64,000 nucleotides of DNA, taken from the NCBI RefSeq assembly GCF_000247695.1, contig NW_004624732.1, positions 45,657,793-45,721,792 on the forward strand, read 5' to 3'. Shown here piece by piece: positions 11,949 through 23,339 of the stretch. Each line of letters starts with the position of its first letter. Within the stretch, counting starts at the first letter, position 1. A program made the translations under genes and the position numbers. Source of the DNA: Heterocephalus glaber. Lineage: Eukaryota > Chordata > Mammalia > Rodentia > Bathyergidae. The notes below the pieces were generated by a model. The model was not told the origin of the DNA, did not search any database, and was given only the letters and a program-made list of their open reading frames with translations.

Positions 11949-12326
11949 TGTATTAATCAGTTTCCTCATTATTGGGACAAAGTATCTGACATATATAACT
12001 TCAGGAGAAAATGGTTTAATTGCATCATGGTTTCAGTCCATGGTCAACTGCTCCAAGGCAGGAATAATATGATAGAAAAGCGTGATAGAATACACCTGCT
12101 CATTACATGATAGAAAGGAAACAGTAAGGTGCAATGAGCACCAATGAGAGATGCGCTCTCAAAGGCGCCCCCCAGTGCCTCACCACCAACTAGGTCGCCT
12201 CCTACTGGCATATTCAGCTAGCAACATCAGGGATAAAGCTACTGATGGGTACAGTGCCCCTGCGATACACTCATCTCTACAGACATCTCTGAATGTAGTC
12301 ACATTTACAATTAAGCTTAACCATCA
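11949..12326 (-). mobile_element. Solo ERVL-MaLR LTR (ORR1/MTD-like), antisense
   Basis: The plus strand starts tgtattaatcagtttcctca and continues with gggacaaagtatctgacat, 'atcatggtttcagtccatgg' near 12024 and ggcgccccccagtgcctc near 12163. Next come 'accaccaactaggtcgcctc' near 12182 and 'aagcttaaccatca' at the end. This is the full reverse-complement MaLR LTR order. Right end approximate. Confidence 0.8.
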
Positions 12327-13656
12327 AAAGATGCTATGTGGCAGAAAACTTAATACATTACACATTTTTATAAAGTAAAAGCTATTATTCTCTTGTTAGT
12401 AAGTTATGTTGAAATTCGGCAAAATTAAGAACTTATTCACCATCATTCCCATAATGTAAACTCAAGGTAGAATTTGATTTCAATTCTGTTTGATTTTGAG
12501 CAACCTGTCTGGGTGTTCCATTTCATAGAAAGTTCTAATAGATGATCCATAAGGTCGACTCTGGTCCCACTGTACTTTTATCTTTGAAAAACTGGAGCTG
12601 AGAAATAAATGATTTGAGTCTTTTTTGTTATTGTTATAAAGTCAAAGGGACCATCTGGTAAATAAACAAGTAGTTCTGTGCTTTTGAAATTTGAATGCTG
12701 ATAATAAAGTTAATAACAGAGGAAGTTAGGAAACAAACTCAATAGAACAATTATATGAAGTAGTATGGGTATCTAAGTGTCTTTTGGCAGATGAACTGCA
12801 TAGGCATTTAGAGTAAGGACAGAAGTTTAGAGTTACTTGAAAAGATAGAAGGCCAGGGAAGATATTCAGAAAACAGGATGGATTAATTGCAGCTGGGAAA
12901 CAGAGCGATGAGCTCAGGCTCTTGTTTTGGATATAAGAAAAGAAGGGAAGCTGAGAAAAGTAACAATTTCTGTTCTTCACGTGACCAATCTTAGCACCCT
13001 CTCCCAATTTCATTCACATTCTCACCATTTCTCCCAACCAATTGGCTGATGTCAGTGGAAATGACACATATTTCATTGTACTCAGTACACTCTTATTAAA
13101 GATATTCCCTTAACAATAACTGTTTTAGTTTTCGTTGGAAAAATTACAGCTACAGAGCTAGCCAGTTACTATATCTGATAATAGTCAAGATTGACTAGTG
13201 GGTAAACATGCTGAAGCACAACAGCATTAACATTTTGCCTCATATTTCTTTGTTAGACAAATTATAACATAGTTTCCAAAGCTTTGTTTAGACTAAGAGA
13301 TACTAATTAGAGCTGATTGATAGAGGGCTAAAAAGTACTATAAACTAATCTGAACCTTTGGTTAATGCAACGTTTATTAGGTTTATACAATATAATGAAT
13401 TAATTTAGATGGTATATATTTGGAATTTGAGACATGTCACTTAGTCAGAGCTAAATGGGCTTCATGTGTGCTAGAAAGAAGTCTGCTTTCTGAGTCAGTT
13501 AATAAAGTAAAACCTAGTGGAGAAGCATTAAAATAGTTAATGTAAAATTTATTTCCAAGCATCTCCTAGAAACTGATTCTCACCTAGAAGTGATTTTTCT
13601 CACAAAGGACATGTTGTGATGCTGGAGACATTTTTGGTTTGCATATCTAGTATCTT
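12327..13656. other. Unannotated, no gene seen
   Basis: Unique-looking AT-rich DNA. The 95-codon minus frame at 12726-13013 has no recognisable motif. Confidence 0.5.
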
Positions 13657-13687
13657 TGTGTATGTGTGTGCGCGCGCATGCACGCAC
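13657..13687. repeat. 31-bp alternating purine/pyrimidine tract (Z-DNA candidate)
   Basis: Strict alternation without a break: a TG/TA stretch, then gcgcgcgcatgcacgcac. The centre is a run of CG steps, the best Z-forming dinucleotide, unusual in this CpG-poor window. Confidence 0.85.
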
Positions 13688-15944
13688 TATTAGCATTAGT
13701 ACCTAGAAACCAGGGATGTTGCTAGCCATCCTATAACACATAGGGCAGCCTTCAACAATTATCTAACTTCAAAACTCAATAGAGCTGTGATTAAGTAACA
13801 TTTAAAATTACCTGTTTATCATATGTCAGTATGCTTATTAAAAACTATACTACTGAACCTCTAAAATAAACCCTATAAAATGTCCAATAGGAGGTCTTCT
13901 GTTGGTCTAGGTTCATTATTTCCTTAAAGGTCATTAATATGTCTATTACTCTGTTAGTGTATTCAGACTAAAGGGTGATGCTAGCCTTAGTCTATGGGAG
14001 AATGTAGTAGCCATTCCTATAAAATCACACTCCTTAGACTAAATACAATCCAAGAGAAAATTTAATTAAATATATTCCGTTTACCCTAATGTTCATCTTG
14101 ACTTTGAAATAGCTGAATTTATTTAGGACAACAACAACTAATAACATTGACTATTCTAATAGTTTGGTATAAAACAATTATATATTGCATAATATAGACT
14201 ACCAGATAATAAATGAACCAAGATGATAGAACCAGAGCTCTTGTAATTATTTTTACTACATTTTATTTATTATTTAGTAACCTGATTAGACTGTCCAAAG
14301 TAATTATGCACATTTCCAAAGTGCACTTTTTATTAAGTTACAAAATTAAAATCCGATAAAGAAATCTACTTGTTTAGACAATGGACAAACGGAATCCCTG
14401 TAGTATTGCTGGAGCATCCAAAAGCTACTAGACCCCAGGGCAGGTTTGTATTAATTAGAATAGCTTTTCTTTAATGATATACATTGGTAATTTTGCACTC
14501 TTAAGTATCTAAGGACTAAGTATTTCACACAAAACTTCTGGCCTCTCAAACATCTTTTTTGAAATAAAATTCAGTTCTATTTATTATGGTGAAATGAGAA
14601 AAACAAGCCAGGTTGATATTATAAAATCAAGAAGGCAAATGCAGATTTTTTGTTTTTCTAAATACTGTTTCCTAATTTCTTCTGAGACAATAAGCAATTA
14701 TTTGACTATTTTTAAAAATGCTAAGGGGCCACCTGAAGGAATCACAGGTACAGCAGAACCAAACACAGTTTATTTAATCACTTCCATCCTCAAATCCTTT
14801 GGTAGTAGACAGAAGACTGAAAAATCTTCCTTCTCACATATCTTAGTATCTAGAGAGTTTTATTGGTAAAGTCAATTTAAATAAAGAATAGGAATTATGA
14901 ACTAATTCCTTAAAATATAAAACATCTAAGGTTTGATAAATCTACTTGTAATACACAAAGAGGCTAGAGGAAGGATAGAAAGATATAAAATAAACAAAAA
15001 GACTAAAATGATCAATTTATGATTTGTACTTAATATGTTGTTTTCCACACATTCTCTACCAATATAAACAGTCATTTTCTGCCTTAATGAAAATGACTAT
15101 ATCTATGATGCATTTGCTCCTTATCTGTAAAATGTCAGGCAGGTTTTGGAATAGATGGAATTTGCTGAATTTTGTGAAGCATTCATCAAGGGTAGACACA
15201 GGTAGAAAATGGATGTCTTGAGGTTCTCACCAATGGCAACTTTTCAAATGAATTTCTTAGGTAGGTGGTAATTTTTTGAAATTTGTGCATCATTTTTTAA
15301 AAAAAAGTATTTGCAGTTCCTCTGGTTTGTGACTTATTACCCAAATGCCTTTGTTATCACAACATACAGCTCAACTTTGAATAAAGCGCATGCATGAACA
15401 AAGTGCACAAGCAATGGAAACTTAAGGAAAATGATCGATCTCTCACTGGAAATCAGAATGAAAGATAATCAGGAGGATAAACAACAATAAAATCCTTACA
15501 CTGCTCACTAAATTTGTGATTATCGCATTTGGCTTTCTACTCATATTTAGAAACTGCATTTGATCAGCTTCCCCTTAAAATAGTAGTGTTAAAACCAAGG
15601 AGGAAGTAAATTTTATAATAATTTTTGATTTTCTAAATATTGACCCGTTTGCCAAATACTTGCCATAAAGTAACTACAAATGTAAGCAATTTTTTTTCCA
15701 TATTTATGGCTCTTGTTTTTACTCTTTGAGCCTTTAGCCTAGAATCATACCAAACATGCCTACCAACTTGTGAGTTGTGTGTTGTACAACAAATAACTTC
15801 TTCTTTATCCAGAGTTCCTATCATGGAGCTCCTAGAAGCCTTCAGGTTTTTCCAAAAGATACAAATAACTCTGTTACTCACAACCTTTGTTATTCATTAT
15901 CATATTTGAGTTTACACTAATAAAGTGATTCATGCTGGGTCCCT
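13688..15944. other. Unannotated AT-rich DNA, possible decayed MIR near 15090-15190
   Basis: Around 15118 'ccttatctgtaaaatgtca' resembles the MIR core in sense orientation, but the flanks are too decayed to call. The frame at 14594-14869 (91 codons, plus) has no recognisable domain. Nothing else seen. Confidence 0.45.
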
Positions 15945-16290
15945 AGATAGTGTCAGATTGGAGGCAGACACTGGAAAGACAAACTCCCTGATTACAGGCA
16001 TGGCTTTTTGTTAGTACAACCTTCTGAGATATGAAGGGAACTTGGAGATTGAGTTCAATCATGTGGCCATTGATCTCATCAGTCACATCTACATGATGAA
16101 ACCCTAAGAAAAATGTCAGACTCTGACACTGAAGTTTCCTGATTGGTGAACACATTGTTGTGCTGGAAGGGAGATGAATCCCGATTCCACAAAGAGAAGG
16201 CCTGAAAGCTTTGCAGTGAAGACTTACTCAGACCTGGCCCTATGGGTCTCTTCATTTCACTATTTGACAAGTATTTGGCAGTCAGTGGTG
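15945..16290 (+). mobile_element. Old mammalian LTR-like repeat, family not named
   Basis: The sequence follows a repeat that I remember from other mammals: 'cttggagattgagttcaatc' near 16041, 'catgtggccattgatc' near 16060, 'atgatgaaaccc' near 16092, and 'cagacctggccctatgggtc' near 16230 followed by tcttcatttc. Those blocks occur in that order in an ancient LTR whose database name I cannot state safely. The expected AATAAA end is missing, and a B1 lies just downstream. Overlapping open frames are incidental. Confidence 0.5.
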
Positions 16291-16334
16291 AGCTGGGCAA
16301 ATCTTCTGTTGTTATTGTTGTTACTTTCTTTTTG

Positions 16335-16448
16335 TTTTTTGAGGCAGGGTCTCCCTATGTAGCCCAGGCTGGCCTCAAACTTGCAGTGATCCTGCTGCCT
16401 CAGCCTCCCAAGTGCTAGGATTACAGGCATGGAGCACTATGTCTGGTT
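16335..16448 (-). mobile_element. B1 SINE (7SL derived), antisense
   Basis: The plus strand shows the reverse complement of B1 almost intact: gaggcagggtctccctatgt, agcccaggctggcctcaaac, ctgcctcagcctcccaagtg and ctaggattacaggcatgg. A T-rich stretch precedes it, as expected for an antisense A tail. It is among the best preserved B1 copies in the window. Confidence 0.93.
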
Positions 16449-16872
16449 GTGCTGAATAAATCTTAGCCCCGATCATTCCTTCCAACGTCCTTTTTTCTGC
16501 GTATGGTAATTTTGAGATCTTTAGATTTTGAGAAGGGATACAAAAGAAACAATTCCTGGTATAAGTTCTGATAAACTTGTCACGATTTTCTTGAACAAAT
16601 AGAATAGTTCCCTTCTCCACATGAAATCCATAGTGATCCCTTCAGTTGTTCTTCAGAAAAATGTTCCTGGGGATCCCAATGTAGTTCTATAACTTAAAGT
16701 CCCATGCAAGGGCTTTTCTCAGAACAAAACAATTAGGCCAAAAAGGTGAGCAAAAATCCTCACCTTTTAGGACATTGAAACTGCTTTCAATATTTTTCTA
16801 AATAATTTCTTACCTATTACATATGTGCATACACTGATCAATATAATGTGATCTAAAGAATACATAAGGAAT

Positions 16873-17502
16873 GCCAATCTAATTCTTTTTAAAATATTAT
16901 TTTATTGGTACACTTTAGGTACACAATATAACGACATTCATTGTTGCAAATTTGCACTTTTACATAATCTCTCTTGGTTCTTATTTTTCTCCCTTCCCCT
17001 ACCCTCCCTTCAACCCCTCCATCCCTCCCTACTTACAAAGACTTTGTTTCCATTTTTTCATTTTCTCACAGTAATTCCATTCCCTTCTTCCCTTTCCCCT
17101 ACCCCTCCCACTTCCCCTTCTCCTTTGCCCCTTTTCTTCCTATTTCACATTATCTATTATACCTATTAGTCCTTATTTACACTTTCGGTTTCTCACACTA
17201 GAGAAACTATTTGGTATTTACACATGTGTGTCCTGTTTATTTCACTTAAGAGTGTGGCCTCAATGTGCATCCATTTAGCTATAAATGTCTCTAATTTCTC
17301 ATTTTTTATGGCTGAGTAGTACTCCATTTTATAAAAAAACACATTTTCTTTATCCAGTCTCCAGTTGATGGGCATTTGGGCTGCTTCCAAGTTTTAGCTA
17401 TTAAAAATTGTGCTGCATCCCCAAAGAATTAAAAGAATCATACCACATATGTTGTATGATTATATATGTGTACCCATGTTCATAGCAGCCAGTCTAATTC
17501 TT
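16873..17502 (-). mobile_element. L1 LINE insertion with 5' inversion and target-site duplication
   Basis: 16888 to about 17413 is the L1 3' end in antisense: 3' tail, pyrimidine-rich 3'UTR (purine-rich in L1 sense), then the end of ORF2 (ctgagtagtactccatttta, ccagttgatgggcatttggg, cttccaagttttagctatta). At about 17414 orientation flips: atccccaaagaattaaaag through acccatgttcatagcagcc is L1 sense. The same L1 position (agcagc) ends one segment and starts the other. Target-site duplication: gccaatctaattctt (16873-16887) against gccagtctaattctt (17488-17502), 14 of 15. This is the classic twin-priming structure. Confidence 0.88.
16985..17135 (-). repeat. G-rich polypurine tract of the L1 3'UTR (G-quadruplex candidate)
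   Basis: The plus strand has many C runs (ccctaccctcccttcaaccc, then ccatccctccc, and later cccctacccctcccacttcc). On the L1 sense (minus) strand these are at least four closely spaced runs of three or more G, twice. This matches the known polypurine segment of L1 3'UTRs. Confidence 0.75.
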
Positions 17503-18863
17503 GACCACACTGTGATCACATTTTATAAAACATGATACAGTTTATTAAGTGCAGCTGGGTGATGAAAAACTTTAAGGTATTCTACTTAGAAATTCTGCAA
17601 CATGTGCATTAGACGCAGAAAACCTGTTGCCATGTTGTGGGTTGAAATGAGTACCTCCATCCGGATTTAAACCCAGCAATACAGAAACAAGTGTTTGTTT
17701 TAAAATTGAGCTTTCCTTATGATTATAAAAGGGTTAAAGTTCAGAATTTGCTCATTGCCTTTTATTTGTAGGTAATAATCAACAACATCTTTACCTTTTA
17801 AATTCTCATATATTTTTATTAGTTGTTTATTTGCTGAAGCACGGCACCATTTCAGTAATGTGCATCTAAAATTTTACCATTCATTTGCTTGCAACTGCAA
17901 ACCCTGGTGGTTCTACATACCTGGCCCTAATCTTTTTTCCACTCCATTTCTGATAAATATTCTTGCCTATCTCTGCTTCCATCTCATTTGGAACAAGGCC
18001 AATATTCTCTTATCTGCTTTCAGATGTTTATGTACATTTGATATTCATCTGCCTGTCCGTAGCATTAAAGCAATCATATCTCTCCAACATATTCTTTGCT
18101 TAACAATAATCTCACCAAATAATGTTAATACACAAATTCTGATGTACAGATATTGTTAATAAAGAAAACACTGAATAGTTTCTTCGTGTTTGTTTAAGAA
18201 CTTGATATTATCTGTGCTATAAGTCACATTAAGTTTTAGTGACTATATTGAATAAAATGCTTTTATTCCGCAATAAGAACATTAGTAACAATGTCCTTTT
18301 CTATGAGGGAGGGAGCGACATAGCCTTTAAAAGACCATGGGAGAAATATTACTTCTTTTATACATTATTCCCTATTCTGTTGTTCTCATAGGCAGAAATT
18401 GACCTTTTTCCTCAACCTGGAGGTAGAGACATGGCTGGGTATAGTGTAATATTTTCATGTTCAGCAATGGCTCACATACTACTACTGCTGCATCAGTGAT
18501 GTGTTCCTTGAAGGAATAGAAAAATTACTGCTGCCTGGTGGGCTGTTTGATCTACTTTGCTTGCATAAAATGTCTCTCCCTTCAGGGCAAGGCTTCACCT
18601 GGGTGTCGGGATGCTGTGTTCAGGCAGAACAAGGAAAATTTTGTCCCTGTTGAACTGAGTCAGGGAGAGAGGCCAAATTTATGATGCTTTATATGTCACA
18701 ACTCTACTGTATCTTTGGCCACACTTCCTCCCCTTTCTGTCCTACTACAGCTCCTAGTACAGGAAACCCACAGTGGAACTGACCAAATCTTACTAGAAAT
18801 ACTGAGAGAAGCAAATGCAATGTGGGTTTCTTTACCTATTTTTGTAAACATATTATATTTTTA
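17503..18863. other. Unannotated, no gene seen
   Basis: Unique AT-rich DNA. A 99-codon plus frame (17860-18159) has no domain I recognise. Confidence 0.5.
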
Positions 18864-18868
18864 CTGCC

Positions 18869-19367
18869 TGTACTAGTCACTTTTCTAACATTAGGACAAA
18901 ATACCTGATACCAGCACCTTAAAGGAGGAGGAGTATGCTGTGCCTCATGGTTTTAGAGGGTGAAATCCACGGTGGGCTGTTTCCAAGGCAGAAACAGCAT
19001 CTCAAGTTATAATGGCAGAAAGCAACTCAAGGGCCTGGGATTTAGCTCAGTGGTTCTGCCGCCTGCCTCGCAAATTCAAGGACCCGAGTTTGATCCCCCG
19101 GTACCAAAAACAAAAAAGAAAAGAAAAGAAAGCAACTCAACACTTGGCAACCAATAATCAGAAAGGGAAGGGAAGAGCTGAGGACAAGAATACATCCTTC
19201 CAGGTCACAGGCAGTATGACCCACCTCTTCTGGCCAGGTCCCCACCTCTGAATAGCACAATCAGCTATGAATTCATCAGAGAATGAGTATAGTGCTTCAT
19301 GATTGAATCACAAATCAGAAGCCCCAGTTTTAAATACACGAGAGATTGTATATCTAAAAATCATAAT
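18869..19367 (-). repeat. MaLR 3' LTR (antisense, left copy), carries an ID SINE
   Basis: Contains acaaaatacctgatacc near 18896, ttaaaggaggaggag near 18919, tcatggttttagagg near 18945, then the ID, then 'gacccacctcttctggcc' near 19218. Its right end (gcacaatcagctatg onward) aligns with the tail of the right LTR. The inner boundary is inferred from that alignment, so it is approximate. Confidence 0.75.
19017..19140 (+). mobile_element. ID SINE inserted in the MaLR LTR, with 14-bp target-site duplication
   Basis: The body at 19031-19126 begins gggcctgggatttagctcag (A box tagctcagtgg). It passes ccgcctgcctcgcaa and ends with a B box (gagtttgatcc) and ccggtaccaaaaa plus an A-rich tail. A perfect 14-bp duplication, agaaagcaactcaa, flanks it at 19017-19030 and 19127-19140. 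The perfect duplication marks a fairly recent insertion, later than the MaLR. Confidence 0.96.
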
Positions 19368-20325
19368 ATTCTGCTCCTGGTCTCAAAAGATTCATGTCTA
19401 TCTCATCATGCAGAAGCCCTCATATCCATCTCCAAGGGTCATCAAATTCCTAATTCCAGAATCACTGAAAATTCCATCTAAAGTTTCTTTCAAGATTCAA
19501 GGCAAAATCTTAGCCATGAGTCCCTATAAAAATAAAAACAAAAATTAAGTATTTCAATCATATCATGACACAAAATAAACCGTCCCACTCCAAAAGGCAG
19601 GAATGGGGCATAGAAAATAATCAGACCAAAGCCAGCAAGGCAAACATTAAGTTCTACAGCTCCCTCTACAGCACCTGGTACAAGCTGTGATCAGAGATGA
19701 GCTCCGCAGGGCAATCCTTGTCCCAGCTGTACGGCCTTGCTGGTTGCGGTCCACATAGACAGATTCCTTCTTGGCCTGGATTGCCTCACTACCTGTAGTA
19801 GTTTTTCTCAGCAGATTTTCCGTGTTTCTCTTAACTCCAGCACCTCTCACTTCACCCTCGCAACCTCAGGCTCTGCACCTACAGGGACACGATGCCTGGC
19901 CCCCTAGGCCTTCTGAAATTTGGGTGGAAACTGTGACCCCACATTGCATGCCTGAGCAGCAAGCTCTCCAACAAGGTCTGCCTCCAGACGGAGTAGTGGC
20001 CTGTCCCACTTGAACAATAGCTGTGGCTATCCCTTAGTGCCTGAAAGGCGGAACTCAAATGCACTCCTCTAGTTACCCCTGAATGAGCAGGGCACCCTGG
20101 AACTCTCTTTTCAAAGCAACATCTTTCAAAGAAGTTTATTTTCTTACAGCCTAGTGTTTATGATGGGTGGGGGCTAGCTATTTCCCAAGATGCCTGCAAT
20201 GCATTTTTCCTATTGCCCAAACTGCTTCATTTTTCCTGTTGCATCATACTGGGCTTCTTTTTAAATGCTTTTTGGCAACCACATTCTCCTTGGCTCCAGC
20301 TTTACAGGTGCTTCCTTTCTGGCTA

Positions 20326-20353
20326 AGCTGAATAATTTTCAAATTATTCAGCT
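20326..20353. repeat. 13-bp perfect inverted repeat with 2-bp spacer
   Basis: agctgaataattt (20326-20338) and aaattattcagct (20341-20353) are exact reverse complements. The site is inside the internal region of the MaLR element. Confidence 0.9.
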
Positions 20354-20809
20354 CTAATTTGTGCTCTTTATTCTTACTGTAGAGCTGGCTAAAAGCAGCC
20401 AGAAGTAGCCATGTGACATCACAAAGGAACATTAGGCTGCATTGAAATTTTCTCTGCTAGATCACTTACCAACCACCTTTAAATTCAGCTTCAACAAAGT
20501 CTTAGGATATAGACAAAACATAGACAAAAACTTAGACAGAATGAAAAATGCATGACTTCTATTCCTTTTTCCAAAACAGTCCTCGTTCCCATATGAGTTC
20601 CTCCTTCTCACCTTCTCTGTCTATGTACATATCAGCATTCTGGTTACCTAGGCTTCCACTAGCATCTCCTATTAATCTCCGCTTACAACTTTCTAGGTCT
20701 TCACACAACTCCAAAGTTTTCCAAGTCCTCCCACACACCAGTATCAAAGACTTCTGAACTACATGGTCAAGTACAATCACAGCAATGGTTCCACTCCCAG
20801 CTTCAATTT

Positions 20810-21204
20810 TCTCAATCACTAAACCCTTACGAGGACAAGGTACCAAACACCATCAACTTAGAAGACAGGTTTACTTTGGTTCACTTTTAGATGATTTCGT
20901 CCATAGTTGCTTAGTTCCAAGAAAAAAAGGGGTGTGGTAGAAGGCATGGCAGAGGAAAGCTGCTCAACCTATGAAAGCCATGAAAAAGAGTGGAAAGGAA
21001 GGATCCAGAGACAACAATATAATATGCCACATTATGCTCCCAGTGACTTACCTTTTTTGACCAGGTTCCATGTCCTAATAGCACCTTCATCTATATACTC
21101 AACAATGGATTAGTATTGTACTTGCATGATCCCATCACCTTCCAAAAATCCAAGCTCTGAATACATACGACTTTTGGGATGTTTCTCAGATACCAACCAT
21201 AACA
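20810..21204 (-). repeat. MaLR 5' LTR (antisense, right copy)
   Basis: Contains caggtttactttggttcac near 20868, 'gaaagctgctcaacc' near 20955, 'cccagtgacttacc' near 21039 and ttttgggatgtttctcag near 21172. It ends accataaca at 21204, immediately before the ctgcc duplication. The left boundary is estimated. Confidence 0.75.
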
Positions 21205-21209
21205 CTGCC

Positions 21210-23334
21210 TTTAGCAGCTAATCAGAAAACAGAAAGTTACAAAATAATATAGAACGCATTTCCTGTGGTTGTGATTCAAATAAAATTCAAAAAGTCCTTC
21301 AAGAAAAACATTTCCCTCCTCTCAGGAATTTTGCTAAATTTAGAAAAGAATCTGCTCTCATGCGTTTATTTGAACAAAATATTTAACTCCTTTGAATTTC
21401 ATCACACTTGGAGGCATGCACACACATACACACATGCACACATCCTAAACATATTTAAAAGTATATATCCAGGCACATATGTTTATTCTATAGTTCATAA
21501 AAACTTTCTCAGATGATCATATTCTATAAATGTTTGTATCCACTTACTTAATTTGAATGAATACATCATACATGTTCAAGCTGAACAGTGGTTACCCTTT
21601 CATTTAAAATCCTAAAGGCAATCACTAGCTATTTTTCTTTGTGTTAACATCGAACTTGTGCTTTCTCTTTTACCAGAACTGGTTAGTAATTTCCTGAATA
21701 TATGTGGTTGTTGTGCTTTGGAATCATATAATTTACTGTGAGACAGGAAAGAACAGATCCTCCCTTTTTGACTTTACCAAAATGATGAAAAGGTCATCTT
21801 TCAGTTTTGCCTTGGATTTGTGAACTTATAGAGCTTTTCTAATCATTTTTCATAACAGTTTTCACAACTTCTGTGATTTTGGAGGCAAAATAACAACTGA
21901 AAACTATGCTCATTATTAGACTCCCTTTGAAAGTTCTAACAACAAATATCTCAGTGGAGCTAGTGGACCCCAGGAAGCATGAGGGTGCCAGAAAGCTTCC
22001 TATCAGAGCAGTGGGATTGAATTTCCTTGTACAGCCAGAAATGGCAGTGGCAATTCTGGGCTAAAGGGCCATATTCATTACATGTACAAAATGGCATACT
22101 CTTCTCTAAAATCCAACATAAATATTCCCAAGAATGAAAAATAATCAGCTGGAAAGCCTGCAAGGAAGACATAGTGATTCATAAAACCATGGCACTGTCT
22201 TTCCCTCACTTCACTGCTTGAAAAAAACAATGTCAGAAAGAAGATGGGGCAGTTGAAATTACATTTTTTCTTCCTCTTTTCTAACAAGTCTATGAAAGAG
22301 CAGTAAGAGGAAGGACAACTTATACTGTATACGTCCAGTTTTTGGAAGAGAGGAGTTGGTGAATAGCAGATAAGATTTAAAAAGTGAAAATAATGGAAGT
22401 CTAGTTTGAGTACTGTGAAAATGAATATAGAGGTGCTGGCATGCAGATAGTTTTGAGAGTGAAGGAATGGAGAAACTAACAATTGTTCAAATCAGACAAA
22501 AGAAAACATAAAAACGTTATGAAGAATATGTGTCTATCCTCTGTCTATCCTCGGAAGAGGTAGGGAAGACACAGTAGAATTCCTTACAGTTGACTGATTC
22601 CAAATAAGCCACTCAGACATGAGGCATTGTGCTCAGGTCTGCTTTCCTCCTCCAGGTCAGCCATGACCAGTGGAGAACCATCAATCACTCCCACTCACAA
22701 AATGGAGTGAGAGTGATTGATTGTTCAAGACTGAATTAACCCTGCCTGATTCATGGGAAATCTTAATGGAATCCCGGAGCCCTGAACTGGAAACTTGGGT
22801 TTTGGCCTGGAAATGGACCTCAAACCTTGGGGCTAAGTCCAGGTGTGCCCTAGTCAATCCACTTCCACAGCTCCAGTAGGAAAACATTTGGATACTTACA
22901 TAGTTCCATGCATTCCTTATTTTGATTTTAACATTTCCCACAGATATTCTGTGTGAGAAAACCTGATAGAAATAATATTGTCTTTTCTTGTTATCTTAGG
23001 AAAAATATCCCATTCTAATATTCATTAAGAATGTTTGCTTGTCCAATTTTAATCTCAGTAATAATTACTTTATTTGAAGTACCTATTTTTAGACATTTCT
23101 ATTTACAAAAATGTGATATAATGACACTTTCCAGTAAATAGTATTATGCTGTGATTCAATGTCTAGTACTTTGATAGATGCAGTCAGAAGCAGAAGACAT
23201 CTTCCTCATTTCAAGACATAAACTTTCTTACATGTGTGCAATTTATGAAAATGTTATTTCTCCTCCTAAGAGCATTAACATTACTTGGACAGGAATGAAT
23301 AAAATAATATAGATTCATAAGGGCTCTAAGCATT
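21210..23334. other. Unannotated, contains a strong hairpin; no gene accepted
   Basis: The 134-codon minus frame at 22078-22482 is mostly hydrophobic and low complexity, and I do not accept it as a gene. The hairpin at 22675-22726 is listed separately. No repeat family recognised. Confidence 0.45.
22675..22726. repeat. Near-perfect hairpin: 22-bp arms, 8-bp loop
   Basis: The left arm 22675-22696 (core tcaatcactcccactc) pairs with the right arm 22705-22726 (core gagtgagagtgattga), with 20 of 22 positions complementary around the loop acaaaatg. In a minus-strand transcript one of the two mismatches (22691/22710) becomes a G·U pair. I see no transposon around it. Confidence 0.85.
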
Positions 23335-23339
23335 AGGAA

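Larger units (their letters stand above)
18864..21209 (-). mobile_element. Complete ERVL-MaLR element (LTR-internal-LTR) with perfect 5-bp target-site duplication
   Basis: The element spans 18869-21204 and is flanked by ctgcc on both sides (18864-18868 and 21205-21209). The two LTRs are in the same antisense orientation, at about 18869-19367 and about 20810-21204. The outer ends are tgtactagtcac on the left and accataaca on the right. The internal region resembles THE1/MST-type internal sequence (for example cccactccaaaaggcaggaa near 19585 and the terminal block ending near 20800). It has no gag, protease or reverse-transcriptase frame, as is normal for non-autonomous MaLRs that rely on ERVL enzymes. 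Each LTR is about 390 bp once the ID insertion is subtracted. Frames inside (19771-20013, for example) are incidental. Confidence 0.85.

Noticed and set aside
19771..20013. 80-codon plus frame in a GC-richer segment
   Set aside because: Inside the MaLR internal region, on the opposite strand to the element. MaLRs carry no enzyme genes.
22078..22482. 134-codon open frame on the minus strand
   Set aside because: Low-complexity hydrophobic composition, no motif, and no visible splice or promoter context. It would need homologues or transcripts to be credible.
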